Positions 23,052 through 35,146 of a stretch of DNA of 64,000 nt are shown piece by piece. A program made the position numbers and the translations under genes. Below the pieces are notes generated by a model that saw only the letters and a program-made list of their open reading frames with translations, did not search any database and was not told the DNA's origin. The stretch is taken from NCBI GenBank assembly GCA_029891385.1, contig CM057231.1, forward strand, positions 21,793,300 through 21,857,299. The letters run 5' to 3'. This DNA comes from Erythroxylum novogranatense. Lineage: Eukaryota; Streptophyta; Magnoliopsida; Malpighiales; Erythroxylaceae. Position 1 is the first letter of the stretch, and each line of letters starts with the position of its first letter.

Positions 23052-26000
23052 TTAAGGTGGGTCTTGGTTCTCATGATAGAGCTTCAACAGATGGCCATTC
23101 ACCTTGAGGCTTGTTCCAGTTTCTTCGTGCAAAAGCTCTACCATACCAAATTTGTGCACCTTCGTGACTAAATATGGTCCATCCCAATGAGTATTGAAAA
23201 TTCCATGTTTGAAAGCAAACCGAGCCTTGAATAAGAGGACTTTGTCTCCTTCCTTGAAGCTTTTCCTTCGAATGATCTTATCATGCATCAATTTTGCCTT
23301 TTCTTTGTAGAGTCGTGTATGCTCATATGCCTCTAACCTTAATTCCTCGAGCTCTTGAAGTTGCAACTTCCTCTCCATTCCAGAAGATTCCAAGTCCATA
23401 TTGCATTGTTTGATTGCCTAATATGCTTTATGCTCCAATTCCACAGGTAAATGGCAAGCCTTTCCATAGATCAAACGATAAGGGGACATACCTATGGGGG
23501 ATTTATAAGCAGTCCGATATGCCCATAGTGCTTCCTCGAGGCGAAGGCTCCAATCCTTCTTTGATGGCTTTACAATTTTCTCAAAATGTGCTTCACCTCT
23601 CTGTTTGAAACTTCACTTGTCCATTGGTTTGTGGGTGATATGCGGTGGAGACTTTGTGAGTGACCCCAAATTTCAAAAATAAGTTATCAATGACTCTATT
23701 ACAAAAATGGGTTCCCCTATCACTCACCACGACTCTTGGTATACCAAAACGACAAAAGATGTTGGACTTAAGAAATTTAGACACGGCTTGGGCATCATCT
23801 TTTCTAGTGGGGATGGCCTCTATCCATTTGGACACATAATCAACAGCTAAAAGGATATACACAAAGCCAAAAGATGGAAGAAATGGGCCCATGAAATCGA
23901 TTCCCCAAACATCAAAGATTTCACAAAATAAGAGAGGTTGTTGTGGCATTTCATGTCGTTTACCTAATCCTCCAAATCGTTGACATTTATCACATGACCG
24001 ACAAAAGTTAAATGAATCCTTAAAAAGTGTAGGCCAATAAAAACCAAACTCGAGGATTTTCCTAGATGTTTTCCTTGCACTAAAGTGACCACCACAAACC
24101 ATGGAATGACAAGTTGAAATTATATTATCATACTCTTCATGAGGCACACATTTCCTGATCACCTGGTCACTGCACATTCTCCACAGATGAGGGGCATCCC
24201 AAATGTAATGTCGAGCTTCACTCTTTAGCTTCTGAGCTTGTGCCTGAGACATAAAAGGAGGAGTGAGTCCAGACATTAGGTAGTTAACAATATGTGCAAA
24301 CCAAGGTTCTTTAACAATTGAAGCACATAAGACTGAATCAGGAAATGAGTCACAAGTAAGGTCAAAAGAATCCACTCCCTGTGTGTCATTTGGTAGCCTG
24401 CTCAAATGATCAGCCACGTGGTTTGCCGCTCTCGCACGATCCTTAATCTCGATATCAAATTCTTGGAGCAACAATGTCCACCGTATCAATCTAGGCTTGG
24501 ATTGTGGTTTCTTAAGGAGATACCGTACAGCTGCATGATCAGTAAAAATAGTAACGTGTGAGTTCAACAGATATTGCCTAAATTTTTCTAAAGCAAAGAC
24601 TACTGCAAACAGCTCTTTTTCAGTGGTGGTATAATTGATCTGAGCTGGATCCAGTGTCTTCGAGGCGTAGGCGATAACTCTTGGTAACTTCTCCTCTCGT
24701 TGACCCAGCATTGCCCCTACAGCAAAATTAGATGCATCACATGAAAGCTCAAAAGGTAAATTCCAATCAGGAGCAACTAGAATAGGTGGAGAAATGAGGT
24801 TTGATTTCAGCATATTGAAAGCACTCTTGCAAGAATCATCAAAGTCAAACTTTTCATCTTTTTGCAAAAGCTTGGAAAGAGGTAACGCAATCTTGCTAAA
24901 ATCCTTAATGAAACGCCTGTAAAACCCTGCATGACCCAAAAATGAACGTATGTCACGAATACAAGTAGGGTAAGGTAAGGAAGATATAACCTCAATCTTA
25001 GCTTTATCCACTTCAATCCCCTTGCTAGAAATTAAATGACCAAGCACAATACCTTCACTGACCATGAAATGACATTTCTCAAAGTTCAAAATCAAATTCT
25101 TTTCAATGCATCTGTAAAACTTTTGCAAGACTAGACAAGCAAGCATCAAAAGAATCACCATAGACAAGTGAAATCATCCATAAACACTTCCATACATTCC
25201 TCCAAAATTCACGTAAAATGTACCATCACACGGCGTTGGAAAGTTCCTGGAGCATTACATAAACCAAAAGGCATCCTTCGATATGCAAAGGTGCCAAAAG
25301 GACATGTAAATGTTGTTTTGTCTTGGTCCTCTGGTGCAATGGGTACTTGAAAGTATCCAGAGAAACCATCCAAAAAACAGTAATGTGACTTACCTGCAAG
25401 TCGCTCAAGCATTTGATCAATAAAGGGAAGAGGGAAATGGTCTTTTCTGGTAGCATCATTTAATCGTCTGTAATCTATGCACACACGCCACGAATTTTGC
25501 ACCCTGGTAGGAATAAGCTCATCCCTATCATTTTTGATCACTGTTATTCCACTCTTTTTAGGCACTACATGAATTGGACTAACCCACTCACTATCAGAAA
25601 TGGGATATATTATCCCTGCACTCAACAATTTCGTAACTTCTTTCTTCACAACATCTAAAATAAGTGGGTTAAGTCTTCTTTGAGGTTGCCTCACCGATTT
25701 TGACCCTTCATTAAGTAAGATCCTGTGTTTGCAAATGGCTGGGCTAATGCCAGGTATGTCTTCTAAAGTCCACCCTATAACTCTCTTGTGTTCCCGCAAA
25801 ACATTCATGAGTCTCTCTTCTTCAGTGTGGGACAAGGTGCTAGAAATTATTACAGGTAATCGCTCATCAGACTCAAGAAAAGCATACTTTAGAGTTGGAG
25901 GGAGGGGTTTGAGCTCAAGCTTAGGAGGTTTCACAACAGAAGGAGTTAATTTATGAAGTTCAAGGGAAAAGAGATCACTCCCTCTTTCTTCTGGCGTTAA

Positions 26001-26345
26001 GTCTGGCTCCCTGTAGGTGGTCGTGGCTAATCCCTCCTGCTTCCCTGAAACATGAACAGAAGACCCTTTTCCAAGATCAAGTGAATGTAATCCAGAATTC
26101 AAAGAATCTTCTTGTGACTCATATTTGTGGTAAGCATTTTCCTCAATTAAATCAATCATGTTCACACCCAAAAGGGAATAATCCTCATTTGAGTGCTTCA
26201 TGGCCTCATACATGTTGAAGCTCACCTGCTGGTTACCCACTTCCATAGTGATCTTACCTTCTTTCATGCTTATCATTGTGCTTGCAGTCCGCAAGAAGGG
26301 TCGTCCAAGAATCAAGGAAGTATCCTGCACAACTTCAGAAGACAT
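23052..26345 (-). pseudogene. Athila pol: protease, RT, RNase H, integrase
   Basis: 26345-25209 holds the end of protease (SLILGRPFLRTA) and RT (WVSPIHVVPKKSG, WRVCIDYRRLN, FLDGFSGY, YRRMPFGLCNAP). The FMDD catalytic motif lies at about 25185, but a TGA just before it and a one-base frameshift just after it break the frame. 25167-23593 is open for over 500 codons: RT end (FLGHAGFYRRFIKDFS), RNase H (FELSCDASNFAVGA, TTEKELFAVVFALEKFR, TDHAAVRYLL), the H2C2 zinc finger (HSMVCGGHFSARKTSRKI to CDKCQRFG) and integrase core (DVWGIDFMGPF, VVVSDRGTHF, YHPQTNGQ). 23399-23052, in another frame, is the integrase C-terminus (KLMHDKI, WDGPYLVTKV). Active-site residues are mostly preserved, in keeping with a fairly recent insertion. 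Confidence 0.93.
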
Positions 26346-26995
26346 ATCAAGTACATAAAAATCAGCAGGAAATACTAACCCTTTAACTGGACCAAGATAT
26401 CCTCAATGATACCCACGGGATGCCTAAATGACCTATCGCCTAACCGAGAACAACAGATGTGGGCTTAATACTCTTCACCCTAAGGCCTCATAAACCGACT
26501 TAGGCATCACATTTATCGTTGCCCTAGATCTAGCAAAGCTCTACCTATGGTCACTTTCCTAAGGTGCAAGGGATGGTAAAAGATCCGTGGTCCCGACATT
26601 TCTTGGTATCTGCGGCTTAAACAAGGTCGACACATTTGAGCTCACTTGTACTCTCTCATTGGGCTAAACTTCTTCTTATGAGTGCACAAATCTTTCAAAT
26701 ATTTCGCATAGGCGGGACTCTCTTCACTAAATCTAGCAAAGGCACATTCACTTCCACTTTTCCAAACAAGTCAATGATTTCTTTTTCATGTTGTTTTTCT
26801 TGTAAGCGCTTGCTCATCAAATAAGAGTTTGGAAAAGGAAGGTCTTGTATACTTACCTCCTTACCTTTCTTTGGATTGCCCGCTCAATTCTCCATCTTGA
26901 CTTTATCTGTGGAACTTTCTAAAGTAGTTCCTTGTTCTTTCGAGGCTTGCTTCTCTCTCTCGTAAGCTCTTCTTCCTCACACTTTCTCGATCTCT

Positions 26996-28641
26996 TCATC
27001 TTATCTGTGGTGGAGGTAATGGCTCACACTCAATCTCATCTTCACAAATCTCATCTTCTTCTCGAGACTTAAACCTCACTTGCTTTCCACTCCTGAGGGC
27101 TATAGCATTCAAACTCTTCGGGTTAATCACAGTGTTAGAAGGAATGGCTCCACTGCTTTTCGCCTGATTCTCACTCAAATTGTTAGACAACTGAGTGACA
27201 TAGGAATTTATATTCTCCGCCTTGGTCTCCCATTGCTCCATCCTCTTCTCCAAGGCATTGAATCTGGAAGCAGTCTTTGAGGAATCCTGCTGAATCAAAG
27301 AAGCAATTGCATTAAACTGATTAGCAGTAGAATCCTTCTCTTCCTTCATTAAGGTCATCATGCTGTGGAGCAACTGATTGGTGTCCTCCTTTGGTGGGAC
27401 TACCAAGGCCTGCTGTTGACTAGGAAACTGGCTAGTGGAAGTGCCAGCTCCTCCTCCTTGTGTGAATCTGGTAGGTGCCCTGTTCTCCTCACTTCTCCAA
27501 CTGAATCTGGGATTGGATCTCCATCCCTCATTATATGTATTGGAGTAAGGGTCCCATTTCTGATCCTGTCTGCCTTGATACATTGCTGAGACCTCTTCAT
27601 ATCTGTCAGGACAAACACTTGAAATGTGCATCATCGACCCACAACTATCACAACCGGGTGCGATAATTTCGTAGAAGGTGATGGGCGATGCACATTCAAG
27701 TTTTTCAACTCGCAGATGTCAGACAAGCTGTGATGTTATCCGTTATCCAATGAATCCACTTTTGTTTCCGTGCTCTCCATTCTCTTTGCTTGAGCCATCA
27801 AAGCTCCCAATTCATGCACTCTCTCTCGATCTCGACCTTTGTCTCGTTGATGGTTGAGAGCCATCTTCTTAATCGGATCCCACGCTTCCCATCTTGTAAG
27901 GTCGATCAAAGATCCTCGGATCTGACATCTAGCATACCCTTCTCTTGGCTTTTCAGCCCATCATAAATCTTGTACCAATTGTTCATCCGAATCGGTGGTG
28001 AGGGCATCTTGATAAAAGATCTTGGAAGCGATTCCAATAATCATCTGATGACTCGTCGTACTCTGGCGTCTTGAATAGATTTCTTTCCTCATGGAAGATG
28101 TTCTAGAAGTGGAAAGTACTTCTCGAAAGGCCTTCCTCGATTGGCCCGGCTATAGTAGCGTTAATACATGTCTTGGAAGACTCATATACCACTCTCTTGC
28201 TTTCCTTCCAAAGACGGATGAAAAACCTTCCAAAGAACTTGATCCAAAGTAGCTCACACTGGCTTCATACTCTGGCAGATCATTGTCAAAGCCTGTAGAT
28301 GCATATATGGATCCTCTCCTGCCAAGCCATGAAATTTAGGAAGAGAATTAATCAATAAGCCTTTAATCTCAAAATTTACATCAAAATTAGGGCAAGCAGC
28401 AGTAAATGGATCATAATGCACATCAGATGTGGTTGCTTCCCTAATTGTCCCACGCCTCTCGGTTTTCAATGTTTTCCCTACTCTCATGCTCACCATTTCC
28501 TCCATTAGTCCCATTTCTAGGTTGATGAACAGGAAAATCAGGATTGGGGAAGATGTTTGGGTTTTCAGCCATGTTTTTACTATCACTCTCAACTACTCTT
28601 CTTCTCTCTTGTTCTTTCCTCTCTTTCCTAAGTCTCCTCAA
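26996..28641 (-). pseudogene. Athila gag, broken
   Basis: 28641-28441 gives the N-terminus. A frame change near 28450 leads to PNFDVNFEIKGLLINSLPKF and EDPYMHLQALTMICQSM (28592-28254 frame), the characteristic Athila-type capsid start. 28254-27640 is heavily frameshifted. 27634-26996 is open and carries QKWDPYSNTYNEGWRSNPRF, a Gln/Ser-rich linker, a helical region (FNALEKRMEQWETKAENI) and NAIALRSGKQV, typical of the C-terminal part of gag in this group. 26990-26346 continues towards protease in broken frames. Confidence 0.85.
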
Positions 28642-29008
28642 ATGCCTCTCAACTTGAGTTGGAATTGAACAAGTTTACTCTCTCCGGCATGCACCAAAAG
28701 CAATCCACAAACAAAAGAATAGTAACAAAAAATGCTCACAATCGCACAGAATCAGATAAAAGTGAAATGCGATGAATGTGAGAGTATGGATGTAATGTTT
28801 GTATGAGTGTGTATGTGTGAAAGATGTGCAAAATAAGAGACAAAATCAAAGTATGAAGTATGCGTGTGCAAAAAGGGAAATCAAACCTATACTATCAACA
28901 AGTGCAAAAATTTAAACTATACTAAATGCAATCAAAAACAATGATTCCGATTATCAATGACAAGTCAAAAATGACAATGGCTATCCGATGGTAAACCAAT
29001 TTCTTGGT

Positions 29009-29026
29009 TCCCCGGCAATGGCGCCA
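29009..29026 (-). other. Athila primer-binding site (tRNA-Asp)
   Basis: The plus strand reads TCCCCGGCAATGGCGCCA, the 3' end of plant tRNA-Asp including CCA with one mismatch, three bases from the 5' LTR. On the element's strand this is the complementary primer site. Confidence 0.88.
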
Positions 29027-29029
29027 ATT

Positions 29030-30501
29030 TGATCGCGGCTCTGTCGATTCGATCTTGCGATCGATCCTTGGAAACCGGTCAAATAAAATAAATTCCAAGA
29101 TTGCGGTATAGGTTGCAATCCTCGGTTAAATCTCACTTAATAGAACCAATTGAAAAAGGTCTAATCTAGCCTAAATGTCAAAAATTGCAATGAAAGTTAA
29201 ATAAGCGGGGTTTGGTATTTTGGTCAAAGCGATAAAGTAAAGTAATCAAAATTGGACAAAAGTATAAGAGAATATTTTGGAATTTTGGAAATAAATGCAA
29301 TTAACAAAATTGGATCGAAATCAAATTGATAAAATCCTCTTGAAAATGGGCGCAGCTATCACGGTTCAAAATGATTTTTAGGGACACAATCCACTAAGTT
29401 TCGAAAGATCAACCCTAAAGGACTCTTTAGGTCTAAAGATTTAATTAATGAACTCCATTATTTAAATCTTTGTTAAAAAACCTTAGTATGTGAAATGGAC
29501 AAATTAATGCAATCGGTCAAATGGATCAAGTATAATCTCAATATCTAACACAACTAGGCAGATAAAGAAGGTTAACACAATCACCATTGACATATATGAG
29601 ACTTCATATATTAAGCACCAAAGTTCTCCATTAATCAATCCACAACACAAGACATCGTCAACATTTGATTAAACTATAACCAAGCTAATTTAAATACACG
29701 CGAGAAACCCTAACTCGGGCATTTACAACATGCAAATAAACATAGAGGCGATGTAAGATCAACTCCCCTTTAGAACCGGTGAACTCAAGCCCTTTGCTTC
29801 ATTTCCAAGAAGAAGTGTGGTTTAGCCGCTCATGACTTCGGGCTGTCTCTCGACTGGAAAAGACCGGACATCACCCATGGTAGCTGGCAAGATGGCGGTG
29901 GCGATAAACGATCTTTGTCGAGCGGCGATGATGGAAATGGTCGATGATGGTGGAAGATTAATCGTCTGTCGCGCCTCTACAAGTGTCCTCCCAGTCTGCT
30001 ACTCCCGCTGACCTAAAAATAGCAAGCTTATATATGATGGACGCGGTCGGTCAAAACAGTGTGAGAGATGTTCCCCAATGAGAGTCCGGGTATTTATCTG
30101 TGCGCCGCGCGAGATGACATTAGGTGCCGCGGCTTGCTTCATTTGATCTTCTCACCGCGACGTGGCACTTCGTAGGCGCCGCGGCGTGTGCGTCTTATGT
30201 CCTTGCCACGGCGAGGTAAGTTTGAGGCCGCGGCGTGTTACTTTTGGTTGCAATGTCACGGCGTGCTACTTCCTTGCTTTTGACTCTCTTTTCCCCTACG
30301 ATATCAAATGACAATTTGCAGTATCAATGTTACTCGGAAAAAACCAATGTCAATCTGGAACAAATCTACTGTCAAAGTGTATGAAGTGTGAACTCATATA
30401 AGGGACTAACTAAAGCACCAAAATTATAAATTAAGAGTCAAAAAGCACATTAAAGATAGCAGAAGTGTAGCCAATTTATGTAATAAACTTGAGTTCAATC
30501 A
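29030..30501 (-). repeat. Athila LTR (5' LTR)
   Basis: 1472 bases, the partner of 18028-19506. It keeps more intact CG sites (for example GCCGCGGC words at 30120-30240), which suggests decay of methylated CG in the other copy. Confidence 0.92.
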
Positions 30502-30506
30502 ATGGG
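30502..30506. repeat. Target-site duplication, right (Athila)
   Basis: ATGGG, identical to 18023-18027. Confidence 0.92.
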
Positions 30507-33500
30507 TCAAAGATCAGATGTCCATGTAAAAAATGCAAGCACAAATGTTACCTTTCAATTGATGAAGTTCAGTTGCATTTGTTGAGAAAAGGGTTTGTTC
30601 CGAACTATTTCCAGTGGACCCGACACGGGGAACCCTTGGTTGCCAACACCTCACGGAGAAGTGAAGAACATACGTCAATGAACTTAAAAGAGAATGTGGT
30701 TGAGGATGGATATGGAAGAAATGTTGGTCATCGGCCGGAAAACCCTTACAGGCAAATGGTGCATGATGGACTTGGTCATACATATGAGCCATCTGGGGAA
30801 AATGTTGACGAAGAACCTAACCCGCAGGCAAAACAATTTTTTGACTTACTACGGTACCACCGACCACGAATTGTGGCCAAATTGTGAGACAATGACTCGA
30901 TTGTCATCAATTGCTCGCATATTGAACATAAAGAGTGAAGGTCATATTTCGGATCGCAGTTTTGATAAAATCCTTGAGTGGTACAACGAATCGTTGCCGA
31001 TTGATCATACAATGGTTGATAGTTTTACAACATGAAGAAACTTATCGTGGTCTTGGTTTGCTGTGGAAAAAAAAATTGACCGTTGTCGTCTCGGATGTAT
31101 CTTTGTATTGGGAGACGATATGAACTTAGACCAATGTAAATTTTGTGGTCAACAAAGGTTTGACCTAGAAAACGATCAACTAAATGAAATTAGTTCCATG
31201 GAAGCGGATGTATTATTTTCACGACGCTTAGATTGCAGAGGCTTTATGCCTCAAGTATTACATCACACATGAGATGGCATGTTGAACACGAACAAGAAGA
31301 TGGAGTAATGACTCATCCATCGAGATGCTTTGGCATGGAAACATTTTAATGACACTCATGTTGATTTTGCGGTTGACAATCGAAATGTTCGGTTGGGATT
31401 GTCAGCAGATGGCTTTCAACCGTTTGGTCAATCTGTCAACAATATTCGTCATGGCCAATTCTCATAACTCCTTATAATTTGCCTCCTTGGATGTGTATGA
31501 AAGAGGCATATATGTTCTTAATGATGATTGTCCCAGGCCCAAAATCAAGCAAAAATTAATGTGTTCTTACGACCATTGATAATTTGAATTGCAGCGACTT
31601 TGGGACTATGGTGTTCAAACTTATGATGTATCTAAGCAACAAAATTTTGTGTTACGAGCAGCTTTGATGTGGACTATTAGTGACTTCCCAGCCTTTGCCA
31701 TGTTATCTGGATGGACAACCGCTGGAAAGTTGGCATGTCCTTATTGTGGCGATGATTTTGATGCCTTTTATCTGCCAAATGAAAGCAAAATGTGTTGATT
31801 TGACAATCACAGGAAATTTCTACCTTCAGATCATCCGTTTAGGTGAAATAAATATAAGTTTAGGAAAAATAGGACGGTAAACACTCGTCCTCATCCTATC
31901 AAATCTGGTGAAGAGATTTTGCAAGAGATTGACGAATTAGGCTTGCTGAAAGTAACAGAATTAGAGGCCGATGAAGTAAATTCAACCATTAGTCAGAACT
32001 TTGGTTGGCGCAAACGAAGTATATTTTGGGATTTTCCATATTGGAAAACCAATTTGATTCGTCATAATCTAGATGTGATGCACATTGAGAAGAACATATT
32101 TGACAACTTGTTCAATAACATTATGAACATTGAAGGTAGGACAAAAGACAATACAAAATCTCGAGTTGATTTGCAACTTTTTTGTAAACGGAAAGAGTTA
32201 CATAAAGATCTTCGCACTGGTAAATACCCAAAAGCATGTTACACTTTGGACAAGAGACACAAGGAGCTTATATGTGAATGGTTGAAACTTCTTAAGTTTC
32301 CTGATGGATATGTTTCAAACTTGGCAAGGTGTGTGGATCTAAGGAAGTACAAATTATTTGGGATGAAAAGTCATGATTGTCATGTATTCATGCAAAGACT
32401 TATCCCAATTGCATTCCGGGAGTGTTTACCTTCTAAGGTATGGGAAGCTATAACAGAGTTAAGTTTGTTTTTTAAAAGCTTAACCTCAATTGAAATCAAC
32501 ATTGGTGAAATGGAAAAACTAGAACATGAAATTCCCGTAATTTTGTGCAAGTTAGAAGGCATTTTTCCTCCAAGCTTCTTTGACTGTATGGAGCATCTAC
32601 CGGTACATTTACCACACGAAGCAAAACTTGCTGGTCCAGTTCAATATCGATGGATGCATCCATTTGAGAGGTTAGTAGACAAATATTACTGCAATAACCA
32701 ATTACAAAGCTTTATCAATTACATTCTAATAAGTATTTGGGTTCTTGTAGGTATTTGCATCACTTGAAAAAAAATGTTAAAAACAAAGCTAGAGTTGAAG
32801 GTTCCATATGTAATGCCTATTTAGTAGAGGAAGCGAGTACGTTTTGTGGGTATTATTTTGAGCCGCATGTTAACACAAGAGGAAGAAAAGTTCCTCGTAA
32901 TGACGATGGGGGACGAACGAGTCATGCTGATGGAAACTTGTCCATATTCTCATATTCTGGACGAACATCTGGTTGTGCCACAAGGAGAATGTTAACTGAG
33001 GAGGAGATCGAGGCTGCACATGGTTATATTGTATTGAACTGTGAAGAGATTTTGCCTTTTGTGCAATAAGTTGCATATAAAAATTTCTGTATTTACCTTT
33101 GTCTCATCTTCATCACTAAAATTAGTCCTTCTGTATTTAGATTATACGAGACATTGTTACGGGAGATAATGCCGGGTATGACGCAAGATGCTTTAAATAG
33201 GGAAGTTGGGAAGCATTTCCCCCGATGGTTTGAGAGATATGTAAGTTTTCACTAACAATTCATGTTAAATATGTTTCGAAGTTTTGTTTTATTTTTTTCA
33301 TGAAACTAAATATTTAGCGATGCTAAATTGAATTTGGTAGGCTTTAGACAATCCAATCGATAACAAGATGATTTGTGATCTTGCAAAGGGGCCTCTGCGA
33401 ATTGTTAAATCGTATCCGGTGTATTTCATTAATAGATACAAATATCATACAGAATGTCATGGACATAACATGTCAACAATAAACAGTGGGGTTTCAATAC

Positions 33501-34051
33501 AGGGTGAAATGATGGATTACTATGAAAAAATTATTGAAATACTGGAAGTTGAATACCCTGCATTGCCAGTCAAGCGATGTGTGATATTTAAATGTGGCTG
33601 GTATGACCCCACTCCAAATGTTGGAGTAAAGGTGCATAAACAATACAATTTAGTTGAAATCAATCACCGATGAAGATTGCGTCAATTTGAACCTTTCGTT
33701 TTAGCTGTGCAAGCTAAACAGGTCTGTTACATTCCTTTTCCAAGCTTACGTCGAGATAAGGCAGATTGGTTAGCGGTTTGCAAATTTAAACCTAGAGGTG
33801 TTTACGAATCACCTAGAAGAGGAGAGCATAGTGTTGAAAGTGAGGCGTTTCAAGAAGATCTGACATTTATCAATGCATCTGTTACGTATGACGATACTAA
33901 ACCTTTGAATGATCCATCAAACGAATTTGTCGATATTTCATGTGGAGATGATGAAGAGGGTCTGAGATCTGACGAGGAGCCGGAATTTGATTCTTATTCA
34001 TCTGAAGAAGAGGATGATTGTAATCTTCCATTAAGTTATGATAGCGAATGA
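30507..34051 (+). pseudogene. CACTA tnp2-type transposase, main part
   Basis: Directly after the duplication: IRCPCKKCKHKCYLS and HLLRKGFVPNYFQWTRHG (rest of the transposase-associated domain). A frame change near 30850 leads to SDRSFDKILEWYNESLP. 31063-31272 has DMNLDQCKFCG. 31589-31798 has LSGWTTAGKLACPYCGDD. 31919-32767 is the tnp2 core with FPYWKTNLIRHNLDVMHIEKN, running into EHLPVHLPHEAKLAGPVQYR and MHPFERL (DUF4218-type). 32737-33069 has LKKNVKNKARVEGSICNAY. 33140-33240 is an exon followed by a GTAAGT donor. 33340-34051 is a DUF4216-type region (QFEPFVLAVQAKQVCYI) and an acidic tail. Stops and frameshifts are frequent, so it is a pseudogene, though the domain order is complete. Confidence 0.9.
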
Positions 34052-34142
34052 CTTGTGTTTGTAATTGCATATGTTAAGTTAAATAGTCACGTTATTTTCA
34101 TTTAATTATATTATGTTTGGTTTTTCATTGCATTTATTTAGA

Positions 34143-34897
34143 AACGTATGTCAACATGGCGATTGGTTCCGGATGGCAACAATTCTTTCCGTTGGGAGGA
34201 ATGTGGGAAAATTGTCCAATTCTATGGAAGCAAAACTACTTCAAGTCTCGCTCCATCATATAGTACCAAACGTTTGCCTTCGATGGCCGATCTGTTACTT
34301 GAAGGTGTTTAGTATGATCTGCACGTTGACTATTTCCGTGGTTTGAACCTGTAATAACATTTATTAAAGTTAGCAAACATATTCTCATTTCATTATCAAT
34401 CTTACATGTTTAAGCTTCCTTTAAACTCGAAGAGGACATGTATGCCGATAAAGGTGACTACAATGTCATGTCAGCTAATAACGGAATAGGAAGATCGGGT
34501 ATTGTCAACTCCTCTACTATTCCCCAAACCTCGTCCGCACAATCACGTATTCAATAATATACCGTTTTCGTTACTTATATGGTTGGTTAATATCACGGTT
34601 TCAACATTTCTTCACTGATTACGTTTTAGGTACATTTGTTCCTGTTAGTAGTTCATCCACCGAAGAAGTCTACCACTCTAAGACTGGGCACTCATTCACC
34701 GTTTCCTCAACAAGTATAGATATAGCTGCAATGTTATTGCAAGAATGTGATCAACAACGTAATGCTGCTGGACGGAGTTTCACTATTTCAATTGGTGCGT
34801 TTGAACGTGCGCGAACCCTTCTCGGGAACCCAAACATTGGGGACTCTTTCACGTTTACCAACTCCCATGTTATATGGAATCCTAAAAAATGAATAGA
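34143..34897 (+). pseudogene. Unassigned exon-like ORFs inside the CACTA
   Basis: Three open blocks with coding-like composition follow tnp2: 34143-34320 (WRLVPDGNNSFRWEECGK, KRLPSMADLLLEGV), 34432-34555 (MYADKGDYNVMSANNGIG), and 34630-34891. The third starts after an acceptor-like TTTTAG and gives 87 codons including STEEVYHSKTGHSFTVSS, MLLQECDQQRN and FERARTLLGNPNIGDSF, ending in a stop. I do not recognise the family. They could be exons of a CACTA accessory gene, the start of the TNP1-like gene that follows, or a captured host gene. Confidence 0.4.
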
Positions 34898-35146
34898 TCG
34901 ATGTGCTTATGTACTACCAGACATGCTTACCCTTTGCCTTCACGTTCAATTATCGTTGTATCCGTAACACATTAAAAGTGAACATTGCATATTTATATAA
35001 CTGTTAAGGTTCATTTATGGTTGATAACAATTTGTTAACCTTCATATATTGCCATATTTTCTCCTCTATGTGTTTTGTAGAATATTGCATTCAAATTATA
35101 AATTGTACATATAGAGAATTGTGGGAAATTGAATTTCAGGAAAAGA

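Larger units (their letters stand above)
18028..30501 (-). mobile_element. Athila-type Ty3/Gypsy retrotransposon nested in CACTA tnp2
   Basis: LTRs of 1479 and 1472 bases (18028-19506 and 29030-30501) start TGATCGCGG and end TTCAATCA on the plus strand. ATGGG flanks both sides. The primer-binding site next to the right LTR matches the 3' end of tRNA-Asp. Genes read on the minus strand: gag, protease-RT-RNase H-integrase, then an extra ORF downstream of pol. The Asp primer, the gag type, long LTRs and the extra ORF after pol point to the Athila/Tat group, closest to Athila. The two LTRs are very alike (one difference in the first 60 bases), so it is the youngest layer of this nest. Confidence 0.93.

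Noticed and set aside
29009..29026. Sequence identical in form to a tRNA-Asp 3' end
   Set aside because: Only 18 bases match and they sit next to an LTR, so this is a primer-binding site and not a tRNA gene.
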